Shown one piece after another: positions 1 to 8,995 of a stretch of 64,000 bases of DNA. How positions within the stretch are numbered: position 1 is the first letter of the stretch; each line of letters starts with the position of its first letter. The translations under genes were made by a program, and so were the position numbers. The notes beneath the pieces were generated by a model. It worked only from the letters and a program-made list of their open reading frames with translations, made no database searches and was not told the DNA's origin. Location: contig NZ_CP041360.1 of NCBI RefSeq assembly GCF_006965485.1, positions 6,180,501 to 6,244,500 on the forward strand, written 5' to 3'. The DNA comes from Spirosoma sp. KCTC 42546 (GTDB taxonomy: Bacteria; Bacteroidota; Bacteroidia; Cytophagales; Spirosomataceae).

Positions 1-360
1 TTGCTAGGTTTCTTTTGGAAACGCACCACTGGTGTCGCGGCTATCGTTGGCATTTTGGGAGGCTTTGGTTTTGCGGTTCTGTTTAACAACTTCGCTCCCA
101 GGCTGTTCGGCCCCGAAACGATCATGTATTCCTCATTCCTGAACAGCGAGGGCGTGTACGAGATTCCGTTCTTGGTTGCCATGGGCTGGGCGTTCTTTTT
201 GACCGTTGGCCTGATGATACTCATCAGTCTGGCCGGGCCAAAAATAAACCCTAAAGGACTGGCTATCGACTCGTCCATGTTCAAACTGGCACCAACCAAC
301 CTGGCAATGGCTGTTATTATTGTGATGCTGGTTTCAATGCTTTACATCCGATTCTGGTAA
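1..360 (+). CDS. Sodium:solute symporter (SSS family), C-terminal fragment
   Basis: This is the last 119 residues of a membrane transporter cut by the window start. The first codon shown (TTG) is an internal leucine, not a start. Three hydrophobic segments are visible, at about residues 11-32, 55-77 and 100-119. The opening FFWKRTTGVAA resembles the FWKRTT...A loop near the C-terminus of SSS sugar/sodium cotransporters of the SGLT type. The protein probably couples Na+ entry to uptake of a sugar or other organic solute across the inner membrane. The substrate cannot be read from this fragment. A strong hairpin terminator follows 19 nt after the stop. Confidence 0.8.
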   Translation: MLGFFWKRTTGVAAIVGILGGFGFAVLFNNFAPRLFGPETIMYSSFLNSEGVYEIPFLVAMGWAFFLTVGLMILISLAGPKINPKGLAIDSSMFKLAPTNLAMAVIIVMLVSMLYIRFW

Positions 361-378
361 GCGAATAAAACTCGGTTA

Positions 379-449
379 AAGAAGACGTAAACCAAAGATG
401 GTCGCTCAGGCGGACCACTCCTTTCGTTTACGTCTTCTTCTTTTCTTTT
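379..449 (+). terminator. Rho-independent terminator after the SSS transporter gene
   Basis: A perfect 14-bp inverted repeat (379-392 with 426-439) encloses a smaller TGGTC/GACCA stem (399-403 with 413-417) and is followed by a T-rich tract. It lies between the transporter stop at 360 and the next start at 463, so the downstream MFS gene probably has its own promoter or is read through at low level. Confidence 0.8.
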
Positions 450-462
450 ACCCTGTAAACGT

Positions 463-1689
463 ATGACCTCCTCTTCTAACTCCCTACGCCCGTTGTTCAC
501 CCTTCCAGTCATTGTAGCTGCATTGGGGTATTTTGTGGACGTATATGATCTTCTATTATTCAATATTGTCCGGGTCCCTAGTTTGAAAGACCTTGGCCTG
601 TCTGAAGCTGACATCTCCCTGGTTGGTGGTAAGATTATCAATTATCAACAGGCCGGTTTGCTGGTTGGCGGCATCCTATGGGGTATTTTGGGCGATAAAC
701 GGGGAAGACTGTCTGTCCTGTTTGGGAGCATTATTACCTATTCTGTGGCGAACCTTCTCTGTGGTTTTGTTCACGATCCCCAACTCTATGCCTGGCTCCG
801 ATTTATAGCTGGGCTGGGTCTGGCTGGAGAATTGGGAGCAGGTATCACCTTGGTAAGTGAAATTTTACCCCCACGTCTACGTGGGTACGGGTCGTCGTTG
901 GTGGCCGGTGTAGGCTTGTTAGGCGCAGTGGTAGCCTACTTTACCGTTACCCTGTTCGACTGGCGTACAACTTACTTCATTGGTGGTGGGCTGGGTTTAG
1001 GCTTACTACTCCTGCGGGTAAGTATCCTCGAATCAGGTATGTTCAAACGTGCCCAGCAAACGGGCGTGTCGAGAGGAAATTTCTGGGCTTTATTTCGAGG
1101 AAAAAATCAGACTCTACGCTATTTACGTTGCATGGGTATCGCTCTTCCGACCTATCTGGTTATCGGCATTCTAACCACCTTCGGGAATGAATTCGGGAAA
1201 GCCTTAGGCATTCAGGAGGCCATTCAGCCAGGGCGTTGCGTGATGTTTACATATATCGGTATGGTTATCGGCGATTTGTTAAGTGGTGCTTTAAGTCAAT
1301 GGCTCCAGTCACGCAAGAAAGCCATTGGCCTTATGATGGGAATGGCGTTCCTTTTTATGGCCATTTACTTATTTGGCGGGATTAGCTCAACAAGCACATT
1401 CTATGCCGTCTGTGTGGCAATGGGCTTTAGTATCGGCTACATTGCTATGTTCCTGACCATTACGGCGGAGAGCTTCGGCACCAATCTCCGGGCTACAGCT
1501 ACCACGTCTGTAGCCAACAACGTTCGGGCAACTACATTGCTTACGATTCCGGCTTTTCAAGCTATGAAACCTTCGTTGGGTGTGATCCACTCAGCGGCCA
1601 TTGTCGCCATCATCTGCTTCGGCCTTGGCCTCTGGTCATTGCTCACGATGGAGGAAACGTACGGAAAAGAGCTGGATTACAGCGAATAA
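463..1689 (+). CDS. MFS transporter, metabolite:H+ symporter type
   Basis: This is a 408-residue inner-membrane protein with roughly 12 hydrophobic segments, the usual size for the major facilitator superfamily. The MFS motif A is seen between TM2 and TM3 as GDKRGR (residues 77-82). The N-terminal half also has an acidic TM1 (YFVDVYDLLLF), as in the sugar and organic-acid porter subfamilies. The C-terminal half keeps the ITAESFGTNLRATATT region that corresponds to the repeated motif after TM10. It probably imports or exports a small metabolite with protons. The substrate is not identifiable. It starts 14 nt after the terminator tract and has no obvious partner gene. Confidence 0.85.
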   Translation: MTSSSNSLRPLFTLPVIVAALGYFVDVYDLLLFNIVRVPSLKDLGLSEADISLVGGKIINYQQAGLLVGGILWGILGDKRGRLSVLFGSIITYSVANLLCGFVHDPQLYAWLRFIAGLGLAGELGAGITLVSEILPPRLRGYGSSLVAGVGLLGAVVAYFTVTLFDWRTTYFIGGGLGLGLLLLRVSILESGMFKRAQQTGVSRGNFWALFRGKNQTLRYLRCMGIALPTYLVIGILTTFGNEFGKALGIQEAIQPGRCVMFTYIGMVIGDLLSGALSQWLQSRKKAIGLMMGMAFLFMAIYLFGGISSTSTFYAVCVAMGFSIGYIAMFLTITAESFGTNLRATATTSVANNVRATTLLTIPAFQAMKPSLGVIHSAAIVAIICFGLGLWSLLTMEETYGKELDYSE

Positions 1690-1816
1690 TGCTGCCAGGT
1701 TCGCCTTAGTATGAGCTTATCTACTGGAATGCTTAAGTAAAACTCGTCTCTATCTAAACGGCTACGTTAAGAATCTTTAACAGGGTGGAGAGTACCCGTA
1801 TCTTAGTTTCCATATT

Positions 1817-2329
1817 TTAAACGACATAAGCATATAAAGCCTGATCGATGACCTGGCCATCCTTAATCGCACTTCGACGCATGATACCTTCCCGTTGATA
1901 GCCTGCTTTTTCGAGCACTTTCATTGAAGCCGTATTACGAAGGAACGGAACGGCATACAGGCGAGTTAGTACAAATTCATCCAGGGCGTATTGAGTAAAG
2001 GCCTTTAAAGCGGCTGTCAGAATGCCACGTCCCCAGTACGTTTCGCCTAACCAGTATCCTACTTCAGCCGAACAACGCTCTATGTCTTCATGGAGAACCA
2101 AACCGATACCCCCTACTGCTTTGTTCTCGACAGTGATAGCAAAGTTCGTTTCAGGAGAAGCACCCACCACTAACTCAATCCATTGATGCGCATCGGCTTG
2201 TGTATAGGGATGTGGAAAGCGATCTCGCAGGTTCAGCCAAATCTCTTTGTTGTTGGCATAATGAGGCAGGTTCTGTTCATCGCCCCGTTTCCAGGAACGG
2301 ATGGTGCATAGGCCACAGTCAATATGCAT
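1817..2329 (-). CDS. GNAT family N-acetyltransferase (RimJ/RimL-like)
   Basis: The protein is about 170 residues and has the layout of RimJ/RimL-type GNAT acetyltransferases. It opens with a CTIRSWKRGDE strand. The acetyl-CoA pyrophosphate-binding loop is ETYWGRGIL, and the late NTASMKVLEKAGY motif is typical of this subfamily. It transfers an acetyl group from acetyl-CoA to an amine acceptor such as a protein N-terminus, small molecule or antibiotic, and the acceptor is unknown. I start at the second methionine (2329), just before the conserved domain. An alternative ATG at 2362 would add 11 residues of no clear similarity. It is convergent with the MFS gene and stands alone. Confidence 0.85.
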   Translation of the reverse strand: MHIDCGLCTIRSWKRGDEQNLPHYANNKEIWLNLRDRFPHPYTQADAHQWIELVVGASPETNFAITVENKAVGGIGLVLHEDIERCSAEVGYWLGETYWGRGILTAALKAFTQYALDEFVLTRLYAVPFLRNTASMKVLEKAGYQREGIMRRSAIKDGQVIDQALYAYVV

Positions 2330-2480
2330 AGCTATAGCAGTTCGTTTTAACCTGGACATCACTATTTCCCATACGTATCTGGCCTCTCGGAGTCCTATCT
2401 TTACTTATGCAACTGAGCTGGCAATAATGTAACTCTCCACATCATCATCATACCGCATAAGCACTATTATGTAAACAAAA

Positions 2481-2834
2481 TTAAAAATATGCTACCTTCA
2501 ACCGACGCTGAATCCGTTTCGGCAAAGCAATTCCAGCCTGGTAATCCTGGAGCAACGCTTCCTCCCGATTACGCCGAAACCAAGTTTGCCTGATCAGGCC
2601 AAAACCCGTTGGTATGGCACCTACCACCCAGATTGGTGGGGCAAAAAGTCCACCCAACACATAACACCCGCCTACCATTGTATAGATTTTTCCCGATGAT
2701 CGTTTATCGGCAAAGAGGTGTTGCACAGCTACCAAAGTATCCTGTCTGGAATACGTTTTAGCAGGTAAATCAGGCAGCGCGTATAGGCTTGAAAAAGCTG
2801 AACAGCAGAGTACGATGAAAATAGACCTTTTCAT
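2481..2834 (-). CDS. Small secreted or membrane-associated protein of unknown function
   Basis: I do not recognise this family. The 117-residue product starts MKRSIFIVLCCSAF and has a clear Sec signal peptide, with likely cleavage near LYALPDLP. A glycine-rich hydrophobic stretch (TMVGGCYVLGGLFAPPIWVVGAIP) could be one membrane segment or a glycine-zipper-like region. The C-terminal 40 residues are basic. An in-frame ATG at 2855 would add seven residues (MNKKQFL) ahead of the signal. It ends up just downstream of the amidase gene on the same strand, so the two may be cotranscribed. Confidence 0.55.
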   Translation of the reverse strand: MKRSIFIVLCCSAFSSLYALPDLPAKTYSRQDTLVAVQHLFADKRSSGKIYTMVGGCYVLGGLFAPPIWVVGAIPTGFGLIRQTWFRRNREEALLQDYQAGIALPKRIQRRLKVAYF

Positions 2835-2872
2835 AAGAAACTGTTTTTTGTTCAAACGTTGTACTAAGGCGA

Positions 2873-4387
2873 TTACAAAGTCGGCCGTTTATCAAACCAC
2901 GGCTTGGCCTGTTCCAACTGCCCCGCAAGCCGAAACAGAGTTGCTTCATCGCCGAGTTTAGCCGCAAACATAACGCCAATAGGCAACCCATCTGCCGACC
3001 AGTGCAGCGGTACCGACATGGACGGTTGACCAGTCATATTGGTAATGACCGTAAACGAAATGTAGCCCAGTGACCGTTCGGCCAATGCCTCTACCGTTTT
3101 GCTGCCATTCAGGTATTTCAAACCGCCGAAGGAGTCAACTAATTTTAAAAGACGCTCTTCCGAGTCCTTGTTTTGAAATGTACCCATCGCAATAGGCGGC
3201 CGGGGTAAGGTTGGCGTCAGAAACAGATCATAGGTTTCGTGCAGTTGCCCCATACTGCGGTTGAGCGTATTCCACCGGCGTTTCTGATAAGCAGCATCAG
3301 CAGCTGAGAAGCCTTCAGCCAGTCGTGCCTGCGCCCAGGTATTTAACTCTACATCCGTCCGTTTAACGGGCCTCCCCAGGTATTCACTCAACTGACGAAG
3401 GACAGCCGCCGTTTCGCCGAGTACGTTCACAAAAAAGGCTTCGGTAACAATCGTTTTTTCATAGGGAAGGGGAATTTCCTCAACCGTATGCCCTAATCCT
3501 TCGAGTAATCGGGCCGTTTCCTGAACGGCTTTAACACATTCCGGATCAGTCGTTTGTGAGGGCATTAGCGCCTGTGTGGCGAATGCAATTCGCAATTTAC
3601 CCGGCTCTCGGCCAACTTCCTGTAGAAATGGTCGCTCGGGTGGCGCAATACCATATGGATCACCCGCCAGCGGGCCAGCTATGGCATCCAGCAGAGCCGC
3701 ACTATCACGCACGCTTCGTGTAACAGCATGGCCCGCTACGGCCCCATTCCATAACTCACCAAAGTTGGGGCCGAGCGTAACACGCGCCCGTGAGGGTTTT
3801 AGCCCAAACAATCCGCAACATGAAGCCGGAATCCGAATGGAACCTCCGCCATCGGTTGCGGTTGCAGCCGGAACAATTCCAGCAGCTACAGCAGCAGCTG
3901 ACCCACCACTCGACCCACCCGGCGAGTGGGTCAACTTCCAGGGGTTATGGGCAGGTCCGTACAGTTTCGATTCAGTGTAGGGTGTCAGGCCAAATTCCGG
4001 CGTGTTGGTTTTTCCGAAGAAAACCAGGCCAGCGGCTTTGAGCCGTTTGATCACTTCGCTATCCGCCGTTGATACATAGTTCTGATAGCCCCGGCTGCCC
4101 GATTTCATTGGTGTTCCCGCCCACTCTAACTCCAGATCTTTCAATAAGAATGGCACACCCCGCAATGGTCCAGCCTCCGGTAAGTGATTGGCCATGTCGC
4201 GCCCTTTGTCATATAGGGGCGTTACAATAACATTGAGCTTAGGATTAACGGCTTCAGCTCGCGCAATGGCCGTTTCGAGAAGTTCGCTGGGGGTTACTTC
4301 ACCCGTGCGAACCAGTTCAGCTAATGCTGTTGCATCCTGTTTGACGTATTCGTCGAAAGACAGGGTTTGAGAGCGGGACGTTTGCAT
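2873..4387 (-). CDS. Amidase (amidase signature family)
   Basis: This 504-residue protein has the full amidase-signature core. The Ser-cisSer-Lys triad can be placed at Lys83 (LLKD), Ser159 in the [14 protein letters not shown] motif and nucleophile Ser183 in GGSIRIPA. The 24-residue spacing between the two serines is the family norm. The overall pattern ([22 protein letters not shown]) is closest to what I recall of 6-aminohexanoate cyclic-dimer hydrolase-type amidases. It hydrolyses a carboxamide to an acid and ammonia or an amine. It is not GatA, because no gatB or gatC is nearby. There is no signal peptide, so it should be cytoplasmic. The natural substrate is unknown. Confidence 0.9.
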   Translation of the reverse strand: MQTSRSQTLSFDEYVKQDATALAELVRTGEVTPSELLETAIARAEAVNPKLNVIVTPLYDKGRDMANHLPEAGPLRGVPFLLKDLELEWAGTPMKSGSRGYQNYVSTADSEVIKRLKAAGLVFFGKTNTPEFGLTPYTESKLYGPAHNPWKLTHSPGGSSGGSAAAVAAGIVPAATATDGGGSIRIPASCCGLFGLKPSRARVTLGPNFGELWNGAVAGHAVTRSVRDSAALLDAIAGPLAGDPYGIAPPERPFLQEVGREPGKLRIAFATQALMPSQTTDPECVKAVQETARLLEGLGHTVEEIPLPYEKTIVTEAFFVNVLGETAAVLRQLSEYLGRPVKRTDVELNTWAQARLAEGFSAADAAYQKRRWNTLNRSMGQLHETYDLFLTPTLPRPPIAMGTFQNKDSEERLLKLVDSFGGLKYLNGSKTVEALAERSLGYISFTVITNMTGQPSMSVPLHWSADGLPIGVMFAAKLGDEATLFRLAGQLEQAKPWFDKRPTL

Positions 4388-4563
4388 AGAAATTGAGTGG
4401 AAATGGCTGAATATGCCCGTTCATTAACATGTACATCATTACGGTTAACAAAGACATTTATAGCGCACCTATACCGCCCAGCTTTCAGTCATAATCCCAT
4501 ACTGAAAAATTGACAGGCCATTAGCTCTGGTATTGTAGGAGATAATAAGGATATGCTGGCATT

Positions 4564-5136
4564 TTACGAACCTGCTGTAGCGATAGAAACAGGCCTGGAC
4601 AAAGACAAGACAGAATAGGCTCCAATTGCCATATAATCCTTGTTGCTCAGTTCAGGTGCAAACTCTTCCAATTCGGCAGGGGGTATCATAAAACTAGTGG
4701 TACCCTCCTGGTTTATTAACTCAAAGGCTAATCTGGTAAATAGAGTATAAGCAAATAGTCCTACAATCGGATCAATATCACTAAAGGAAAGCTTCGTATG
4801 CTGTACAATTATTGTCATAATTGCACTCTTTTTACCAGGGAGTAAGGTACTCAACAGGTAGTGCCCTTCCGTTACCAGTTCAACGAAATCAGTAGTAATC
4901 GTCAAGTCAAAATCGGGGATAGAGGCTGTCAAACGCGCATGCTTCTCTAAAATTCGCAACACTAATCCTTTACCAATATCAGTTTGTAATTGTCGATGCA
5001 GGCAAACGAGTAGTAAACTAATTGCTAATCGGTGAACTTGTTTTATACTCGTTTCAGGTTGATTAACCCGTTGGGTTACGTTTTCAAGATACGATTCGTC
5101 ATCAAGCAATTGCCTAAAAAAAGAAGTGTTCTTCAT
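4564..5136 (-). CDS. Hypothetical protein, DUF937-like pattern
   Basis: This is a mostly helical protein of about 190 residues without a signal peptide. The central part, GHYLLSTLLPGKKSAIMT followed by HTKLSFSDIDPIVGLFAYTLFTRLA, has the spacing seen in DUF937 proteins (a G..LL..LF block, then a short helix, then an L..LAPLVLG-like helix). That resemblance is my reading of the pattern and is weak. No catalytic motif is visible. I start at MKNTSFFRQLL (5136). The upstream ATG at 5175 would add 13 residues. It is flanked by the GH130-like gene upstream and the amidase downstream on the same strand, with gaps too large to argue for an operon. Confidence 0.55.
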   Translation of the reverse strand: MKNTSFFRQLLDDESYLENVTQRVNQPETSIKQVHRLAISLLLVCLHRQLQTDIGKGLVLRILEKHARLTASIPDFDLTITTDFVELVTEGHYLLSTLLPGKKSAIMTIIVQHTKLSFSDIDPIVGLFAYTLFTRLAFELINQEGTTSFMIPPAELEEFAPELSNKDYMAIGAYSVLSLSRPVSIATAGS

Positions 5137-5294
5137 AAACGATTTAGGTTTAGCTATGGAATAGGGTACCAGCACAACTATGAACGCTTAGACGAGAAAT
5201 TTGACCATTCGTTTCTCACTAGTGACATAGAACTGTACATCTATTCTCATAGCTTCCACCAAATCGGTTAGACTAACGCTACCGCGGATCCACT

Positions 5295-6386
5295 TTATTG
5301 TTTGGCTACGGCCACGCCAATTTTCGAGTCGGCCGTACCGTAGTACAAAAACCACCGCCCTCGAAACGGGACCATTCCCTCCAGAAAACATACCTGATTC
5401 ACTTGCCCCTCCATCTCATAAGGCTGGTCGGGTTTAATAAAGTGGTTTTCCGACCGATCAATGAGTTTGGTCGGATCATTCGCATCGAAAAGTAGTTGAC
5501 CGCCTGCATAGGCTCCTTCAGCCAGATTGACATCGCCATTCTTTGCATCATTCATCCCATTGTAAATCAGCAAAATACCATTTGGCGTCAGCATGGCAAA
5601 TGGACCTGGTTCAATCAGTCGATAGTCATGCTTTCCTTTGCGCGACTCAGCAACAACCAGTGGTTTACCACCCTCTGTGTCAAGTGGTTTCCAGTGCAGC
5701 AGGTCATCGGAAGTGGCCAGGCGGAGTTGCGGTTTATCTCCCCAATACATCCAGTAGTGGCCGTTTATTTTCTGTGCCACTAATCGACTGCCAACCCGTT
5801 TGCAAACAATAGCCCCCGACTTTGACCAGTTGTTACGGTATTTCCCGTTGTCGACATCATCGAAAGCCAGGCCTTGTTTATGCCAGTTAATCAGATTCCG
5901 CGATGTGGCTACGCAGAGACGGGCTTTGTCGCCGTCGTAGGCAGTATAGGTCATTACATACACGCCATTGGCGCTTTCAACTACGCGCGGATCTTCGCAG
6001 CCTCCCTCCCACTCATAGATTTTCATGGGATCGTTAGCGGGATAAAAAACGGGCTTTGGCATTCGTTTGAAATGAATTCCATCGCTACTGACCGCCAACC
6101 CCAGCCGCGACGTACCACCCACCCGTCGAACCGTATCTTCAGCGCGATAAATCATATATACCTTTCCATTACGCACTACGGCTGATGGATTATATACATC
6201 TTTTTCCTCCCAGCGAACCGTTTCATGGCGTACCGGGCAACTGAATGTTGTATTGGTTTTAGCCGCCAAAATCGGGTTGTACGCATTCTCTTTTTGAAAC
6301 GGCCCAAGCATCCAGGGCTTTTCAGGTTTCGACTGGGCCAGTAGGCAACTGGGTAATAGGGAAAGAATTAAGAATAAACGGATCAT
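5295..6386 (-). CDS. GH130-like glycoside phosphorylase/hydrolase, secreted
   Basis: The product is about 363 residues and begins MIRLFLILSLLPSCLLAQ, a signal peptide. A Cys at its end suggests a possible, non-ideal lipobox. The rest has five-bladed beta-propeller motifs of GH130: YNPSAVVRNGKVYMIYRAED, then SRLGLAVSSDGIHF, then GCEDPRVV, and a final blade FRGRWFLYYGTADSKIGVA. GH130 enzymes act on beta-mannosides, either by phosphorolysis or, in some extracellular Bacteroidota members, by hydrolysis. A secreted location favours hydrolysis here, which is inference. The longer reading to ATG 6431 adds 15 residues before the signal and is less likely. The gene sits 69 nt downstream of the M61 peptidase gene, on the same strand. 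Confidence 0.8.
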   Translation of the reverse strand: MIRLFLILSLLPSCLLAQSKPEKPWMLGPFQKENAYNPILAAKTNTTFSCPVRHETVRWEEKDVYNPSAVVRNGKVYMIYRAEDTVRRVGGTSRLGLAVSSDGIHFKRMPKPVFYPANDPMKIYEWEGGCEDPRVVESANGVYVMTYTAYDGDKARLCVATSRNLINWHKQGLAFDDVDNGKYRNNWSKSGAIVCKRVGSRLVAQKINGHYWMYWGDKPQLRLATSDDLLHWKPLDTEGGKPLVVAESRKGKHDYRLIEPGPFAMLTPNGILLIYNGMNDAKNGDVNLAEGAYAGGQLLFDANDPTKLIDRSENHFIKPDQPYEMEGQVNQVCFLEGMVPFRGRWFLYYGTADSKIGVAVAKQ

Positions 6387-6455
6387 TAATTTGTAGGAAA
6401 GGGGTTCTAGAATGGTGCAAGGCCGGGCCACGTTGGCTCTGGCCTTGCACCATCG

Positions 6456-8024
6456 TTATTTTGCTACTACGTTCTTGCCTAACTTTTGTTCCGGCACCAG
6501 TTCGGCATGCCCTTCGTGCATAGGTTGAGTCAAACTACCCCCAAACCAGCGCGCCCGTTGCCTGGCACCTGCAACATCGTCTAATTCCAGTAGCCGAATA
6601 CCACCCGGATGATCGGTAGTCGGCTCTTCGTAAACGACCTGTAAACCAACCCAATCCAGATACTCATTGAGTTTGGTTTCGAGAGGTTGATTACCAAAAA
6701 CACATAGCTCATAATACCACTCCAGCGATTCGCCCACTACGGTTTCGGTGACTGTCCGGTAGTCATCCAGTGTATAGCCTATGAAGGGTTTTCCAAACTG
6801 TTGCCACATGATGCGCATTACGTCGTCCAGGGAATGGGCATGATTGGTAAGTCGGCGGATATGTAGATCCAGAATCAGTGCGGCAATGGCTCCTTTATGA
6901 TAGACCGATACTTTGCGGTCGGGCACGCCTTTATCGTAGCCATCGAGCCACAAATCCCAGGAGGATTCAGTAAGCGACTGAAACGCTCGTCCGTTATTCT
7001 CAAAATGTCGTTTAAACAGTACCTGAAGCTCCTTCAGATAGGCTTCATTGGAGAAGACGCCGGCTTGTCGAAGCATCAAATCGCCATAGTAGGTTGTTAC
7101 ACCTTCTGCCACAAAGCAGGTTGAGAAGTAGTTTTCCTTCGTAAAGTCATATGGTAGCAGTTCAACAGGCCGAATGCGGATAATATTCCAGGCATGGAAT
7201 AACTCATGCGACGATACGCCCAGTAAATCCTGGTATAGCCCTTCCCCTTCATCATTGGGACCAAGTACCAGCACCGTTGAATTACGATGTTCGACGCCGT
7301 GATAGTAGGGTACGGGTAAAATCAGCGTCAGAAAATGATAGGTCTCTTCTGGGAATTCGCCGTAGAGATCGAGTTGTTTCTGTGAAAACCGGGTAAAATC
7401 CCGCACAATTCGTTCGACATCAAAAGTAGGATCACCATCCGTCCGGCGACCACCCTGAATCCAGACATGAAAAGGCGTTCCCCCAACTTCGTACTGAATG
7501 TGCTGAATAACGGGCGCGGCTATAAGCGGACAATCGACCAGCTCATAAAAATCAGCTGCATGAAGCATTTTAGGACCTGATTGAGTAAGACCACAGGCAA
7601 TTGTCCAGGTATCAGGAATATCAAGTTCCAGCGTACATGGATCCGTAATCCGTCCTTCGGCATACAGGCACAGGTTAACAGGATTCACATACAGTAGCGT
7701 ATCACTCACAAAACTACTACCCGCATTCAGTTGATTAGGCGTAGTTAACAGCGCGTAATAATTGTACTGGACGGTTAGTTCGGTGGCACCGTTTGTCTGT
7801 ACCAGCCAGCGATCTTTTGTGATTTTACGAAACGGGAGCGGATTTCCCTGACCATCGACAATAGAAAATCGCTGAATATTTTTGGCAAACTGCTGCAATT
7901 CATAGCGTCCCGGTCGCCAGGCTGGCAATTGTAGCTCTACCTCCGGTGTACTAATATCGGTTAGCCGAGCGTCAATGGCGATGTAATGAGGAGTAGTTTG
8001 ATCAGAAGAAAGCCGATAATGCAT
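6456..8024 (-). CDS. M61 family metallopeptidase (glycyl aminopeptidase-like), no PDZ domain
   Basis: This 522-residue zinc peptidase has the M61 hallmarks. An N-terminal beta domain contains LPAWRPGRYELQQFA, followed by GVEHRNST (about 243-250), the zinc site HELFHAWN (His273, Glu274, His277), and a third ligand Glu307 in FVAEGVTTYY. M61 proteins normally carry a C-terminal PDZ domain after the catalytic domain. Here the protein ends about 30 residues after EYLDWVGLQVVYEEP, so the PDZ appears to be missing. There is no signal peptide, which points to the cytoplasm. It probably cleaves N-terminal residues from peptides. Confidence 0.88.
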   Translation of the reverse strand: MHYRLSSDQTTPHYIAIDARLTDISTPEVELQLPAWRPGRYELQQFAKNIQRFSIVDGQGNPLPFRKITKDRWLVQTNGATELTVQYNYYALLTTPNQLNAGSSFVSDTLLYVNPVNLCLYAEGRITDPCTLELDIPDTWTIACGLTQSGPKMLHAADFYELVDCPLIAAPVIQHIQYEVGGTPFHVWIQGGRRTDGDPTFDVERIVRDFTRFSQKQLDLYGEFPEETYHFLTLILPVPYYHGVEHRNSTVLVLGPNDEGEGLYQDLLGVSSHELFHAWNIIRIRPVELLPYDFTKENYFSTCFVAEGVTTYYGDLMLRQAGVFSNEAYLKELQVLFKRHFENNGRAFQSLTESSWDLWLDGYDKGVPDRKVSVYHKGAIAALILDLHIRRLTNHAHSLDDVMRIMWQQFGKPFIGYTLDDYRTVTETVVGESLEWYYELCVFGNQPLETKLNEYLDWVGLQVVYEEPTTDHPGGIRLLELDDVAGARQRARWFGGSLTQPMHEGHAELVPEQKLGKNVVAK

Positions 8025-8156
8025 TGGTGTTGGTTGAGTAGGTTAAGTATGTGAAGTTGTTTGGCAAGTTCAGAGCGTAAAGCGTATTCTGTGCAACTTA
8101 CTACACTTATTTCACTTACTACACTTCATTGACTGATTACAAATCTAAAACAAGGC

Positions 8157-8187
8157 TTGGTAAACTAAGTCTGTTCGCGTATCTTTG
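8157..8187 (+). promoter_or_regulatory. Bacteroidota-type promoter of rpmH
   Basis: TTG at 8157-8159 is followed 20 nt later by TATCTTTG at 8180-8187, an exact match to the Bacteroidota -33/-7 consensus TTG-N19-21-TAnnTTTG. It lies 43 nt upstream of the rpmH start, so the leader would be about 35-40 nt. Confidence 0.8.
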
Positions 8188-8230
8188 CGGACTCATTTGG
8201 AAAAACAAGAGTTTTAGGACAAGATAGATC

Positions 8231-8398
8231 ATGAAAAGAACGTACCAACCATCAAATCGTAAGCGGAAAAACAAACACGGCTTCCGTGAGCGGATGGCTA
8301 GTGCCAATGGCCGTCAGGTTTTGGCCCGCCGTCGTGCCAAAGGCCGTCACAAACTGACCGTCTCTGACGAGAAAAAAGGCGAACGCTTTAAAATTTAA
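8231..8398 (+). CDS. rpmH: 50S ribosomal protein L34
   Basis: This 55-residue, very basic protein reads [20 protein letters not shown] and continues [22 protein letters not shown], the invariant L34 sequence. L34 is a small protein of the large ribosomal subunit. The C-terminal tail ([13 protein letters not shown]) is about ten residues longer than the E. coli protein. The gene has its own consensus promoter and is followed by rnpA, the common bacterial gene order. The two genes are separated by 96 nt that hold an imperfect GTTTGATG/CATCAAAC hairpin. Confidence 0.97.
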   Translation: MKRTYQPSNRKRKNKHGFRERMASANGRQVLARRRAKGRHKLTVSDEKKGERFKI

Positions 8399-8423
8399 TA
8401 GTCTGACCTGGGCCGCCGGAGCG

Positions 8424-8470
8424 GTTTGATGTCCGACGTTTGATGTTTTAGATCATAGAAAGCATCAAAC
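8424..8470. repeat. Imperfect hairpin between rpmH and rnpA
   Basis: GTTTGATG occurs at 8424-8431 and again at 8438-8445, and its reverse complement CATCAAAC lies at 8463-8470. The following tract up to the rnpA start (AACTACGAACTACAAACG) resembles the CTACAAA repeats found before 18159 and 27122. It may attenuate transcription between the L34 and RNase P protein genes. Confidence 0.5.
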
Positions 8471-8494
8471 TACGAACTACAAACGTTAAACTGT

Positions 8495-8920
8495 ATGCCG
8501 CAAACCTTCAGTAAATCGGAACGGCTTTGCAGCAAAAAAATTCTCGGAGAATTATTTAAAAAGGGTAGTGCGACCGGGTCACGTCAGACCGTAGGGACGT
8601 TCTACCTTTTTCCATTTCGGGTGCTCTATCTCCCCCAACCCGAATTTACTCCCGAAAGCAACGTTTTGTTGCCAGCTATTGTCATTACGGTACCGAAACG
8701 AACCTTTAAGCGCGCCGTTGACCGTAACCTCATTCGTAGACGGGTACGGGAAGCTTATCGACTCAATAAGTATCTATTTAATCAGGAAAAGCCTTTACCC
8801 GGTCAATCAAGACCGGAATATATTGCCTTTCTTTATACCGCAAAACAGATAATTTCGTTTGAAGAGATAGAAAAAGGTATGAAATTAGCTATAGCAAAAT
8901 GTATATTGAAGAATGTATAA
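8495..8920 (+). CDS. rnpA: Ribonuclease P protein component
   Basis: The 141-residue basic protein carries the RNase P protein signature KRAVDRNLIRRRVREAYRLNK (about residues 68-88), the RNR motif that contacts the catalytic RNA. It starts with the usual FSKSERL segment. With the RNase P RNA it removes 5' leaders from precursor tRNAs. It follows rpmH, as in most bacteria. The last residues CILKNV and the stop codon are encoded inside the left arm of a near-perfect inverted repeat (8898-8977), so the C-terminal tail seems to derive from, or to have been replaced by, that element. Confidence 0.93.
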   Translation: MPQTFSKSERLCSKKILGELFKKGSATGSRQTVGTFYLFPFRVLYLPQPEFTPESNVLLPAIVITVPKRTFKRAVDRNLIRRRVREAYRLNKYLFNQEKPLPGQSRPEYIAFLYTAKQIISFEEIEKGMKLAIAKCILKNV

Positions 8921-8977
8921 TGAAGAATATGTCCCGTCTACTCTTCAGCATTCATTATACATTTTTCAGTATACATT
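8898..8977. repeat. Near-perfect 27-bp inverted repeat at the rnpA 3' end
   Basis: Arms 8898-8924 and 8951-8977 match at 25 of 27 positions and consist of variants of ATGTATA(A/T)TGAA. The left arm overlaps the last codons and the stop of rnpA. The right arm ends 18 nt before the ctp start. It could act as a transcription terminator or RNA stabiliser, although no T-run follows. Confidence 0.8.
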
Positions 8978-8995
8978 CTTCATTCAAAAGCTACT

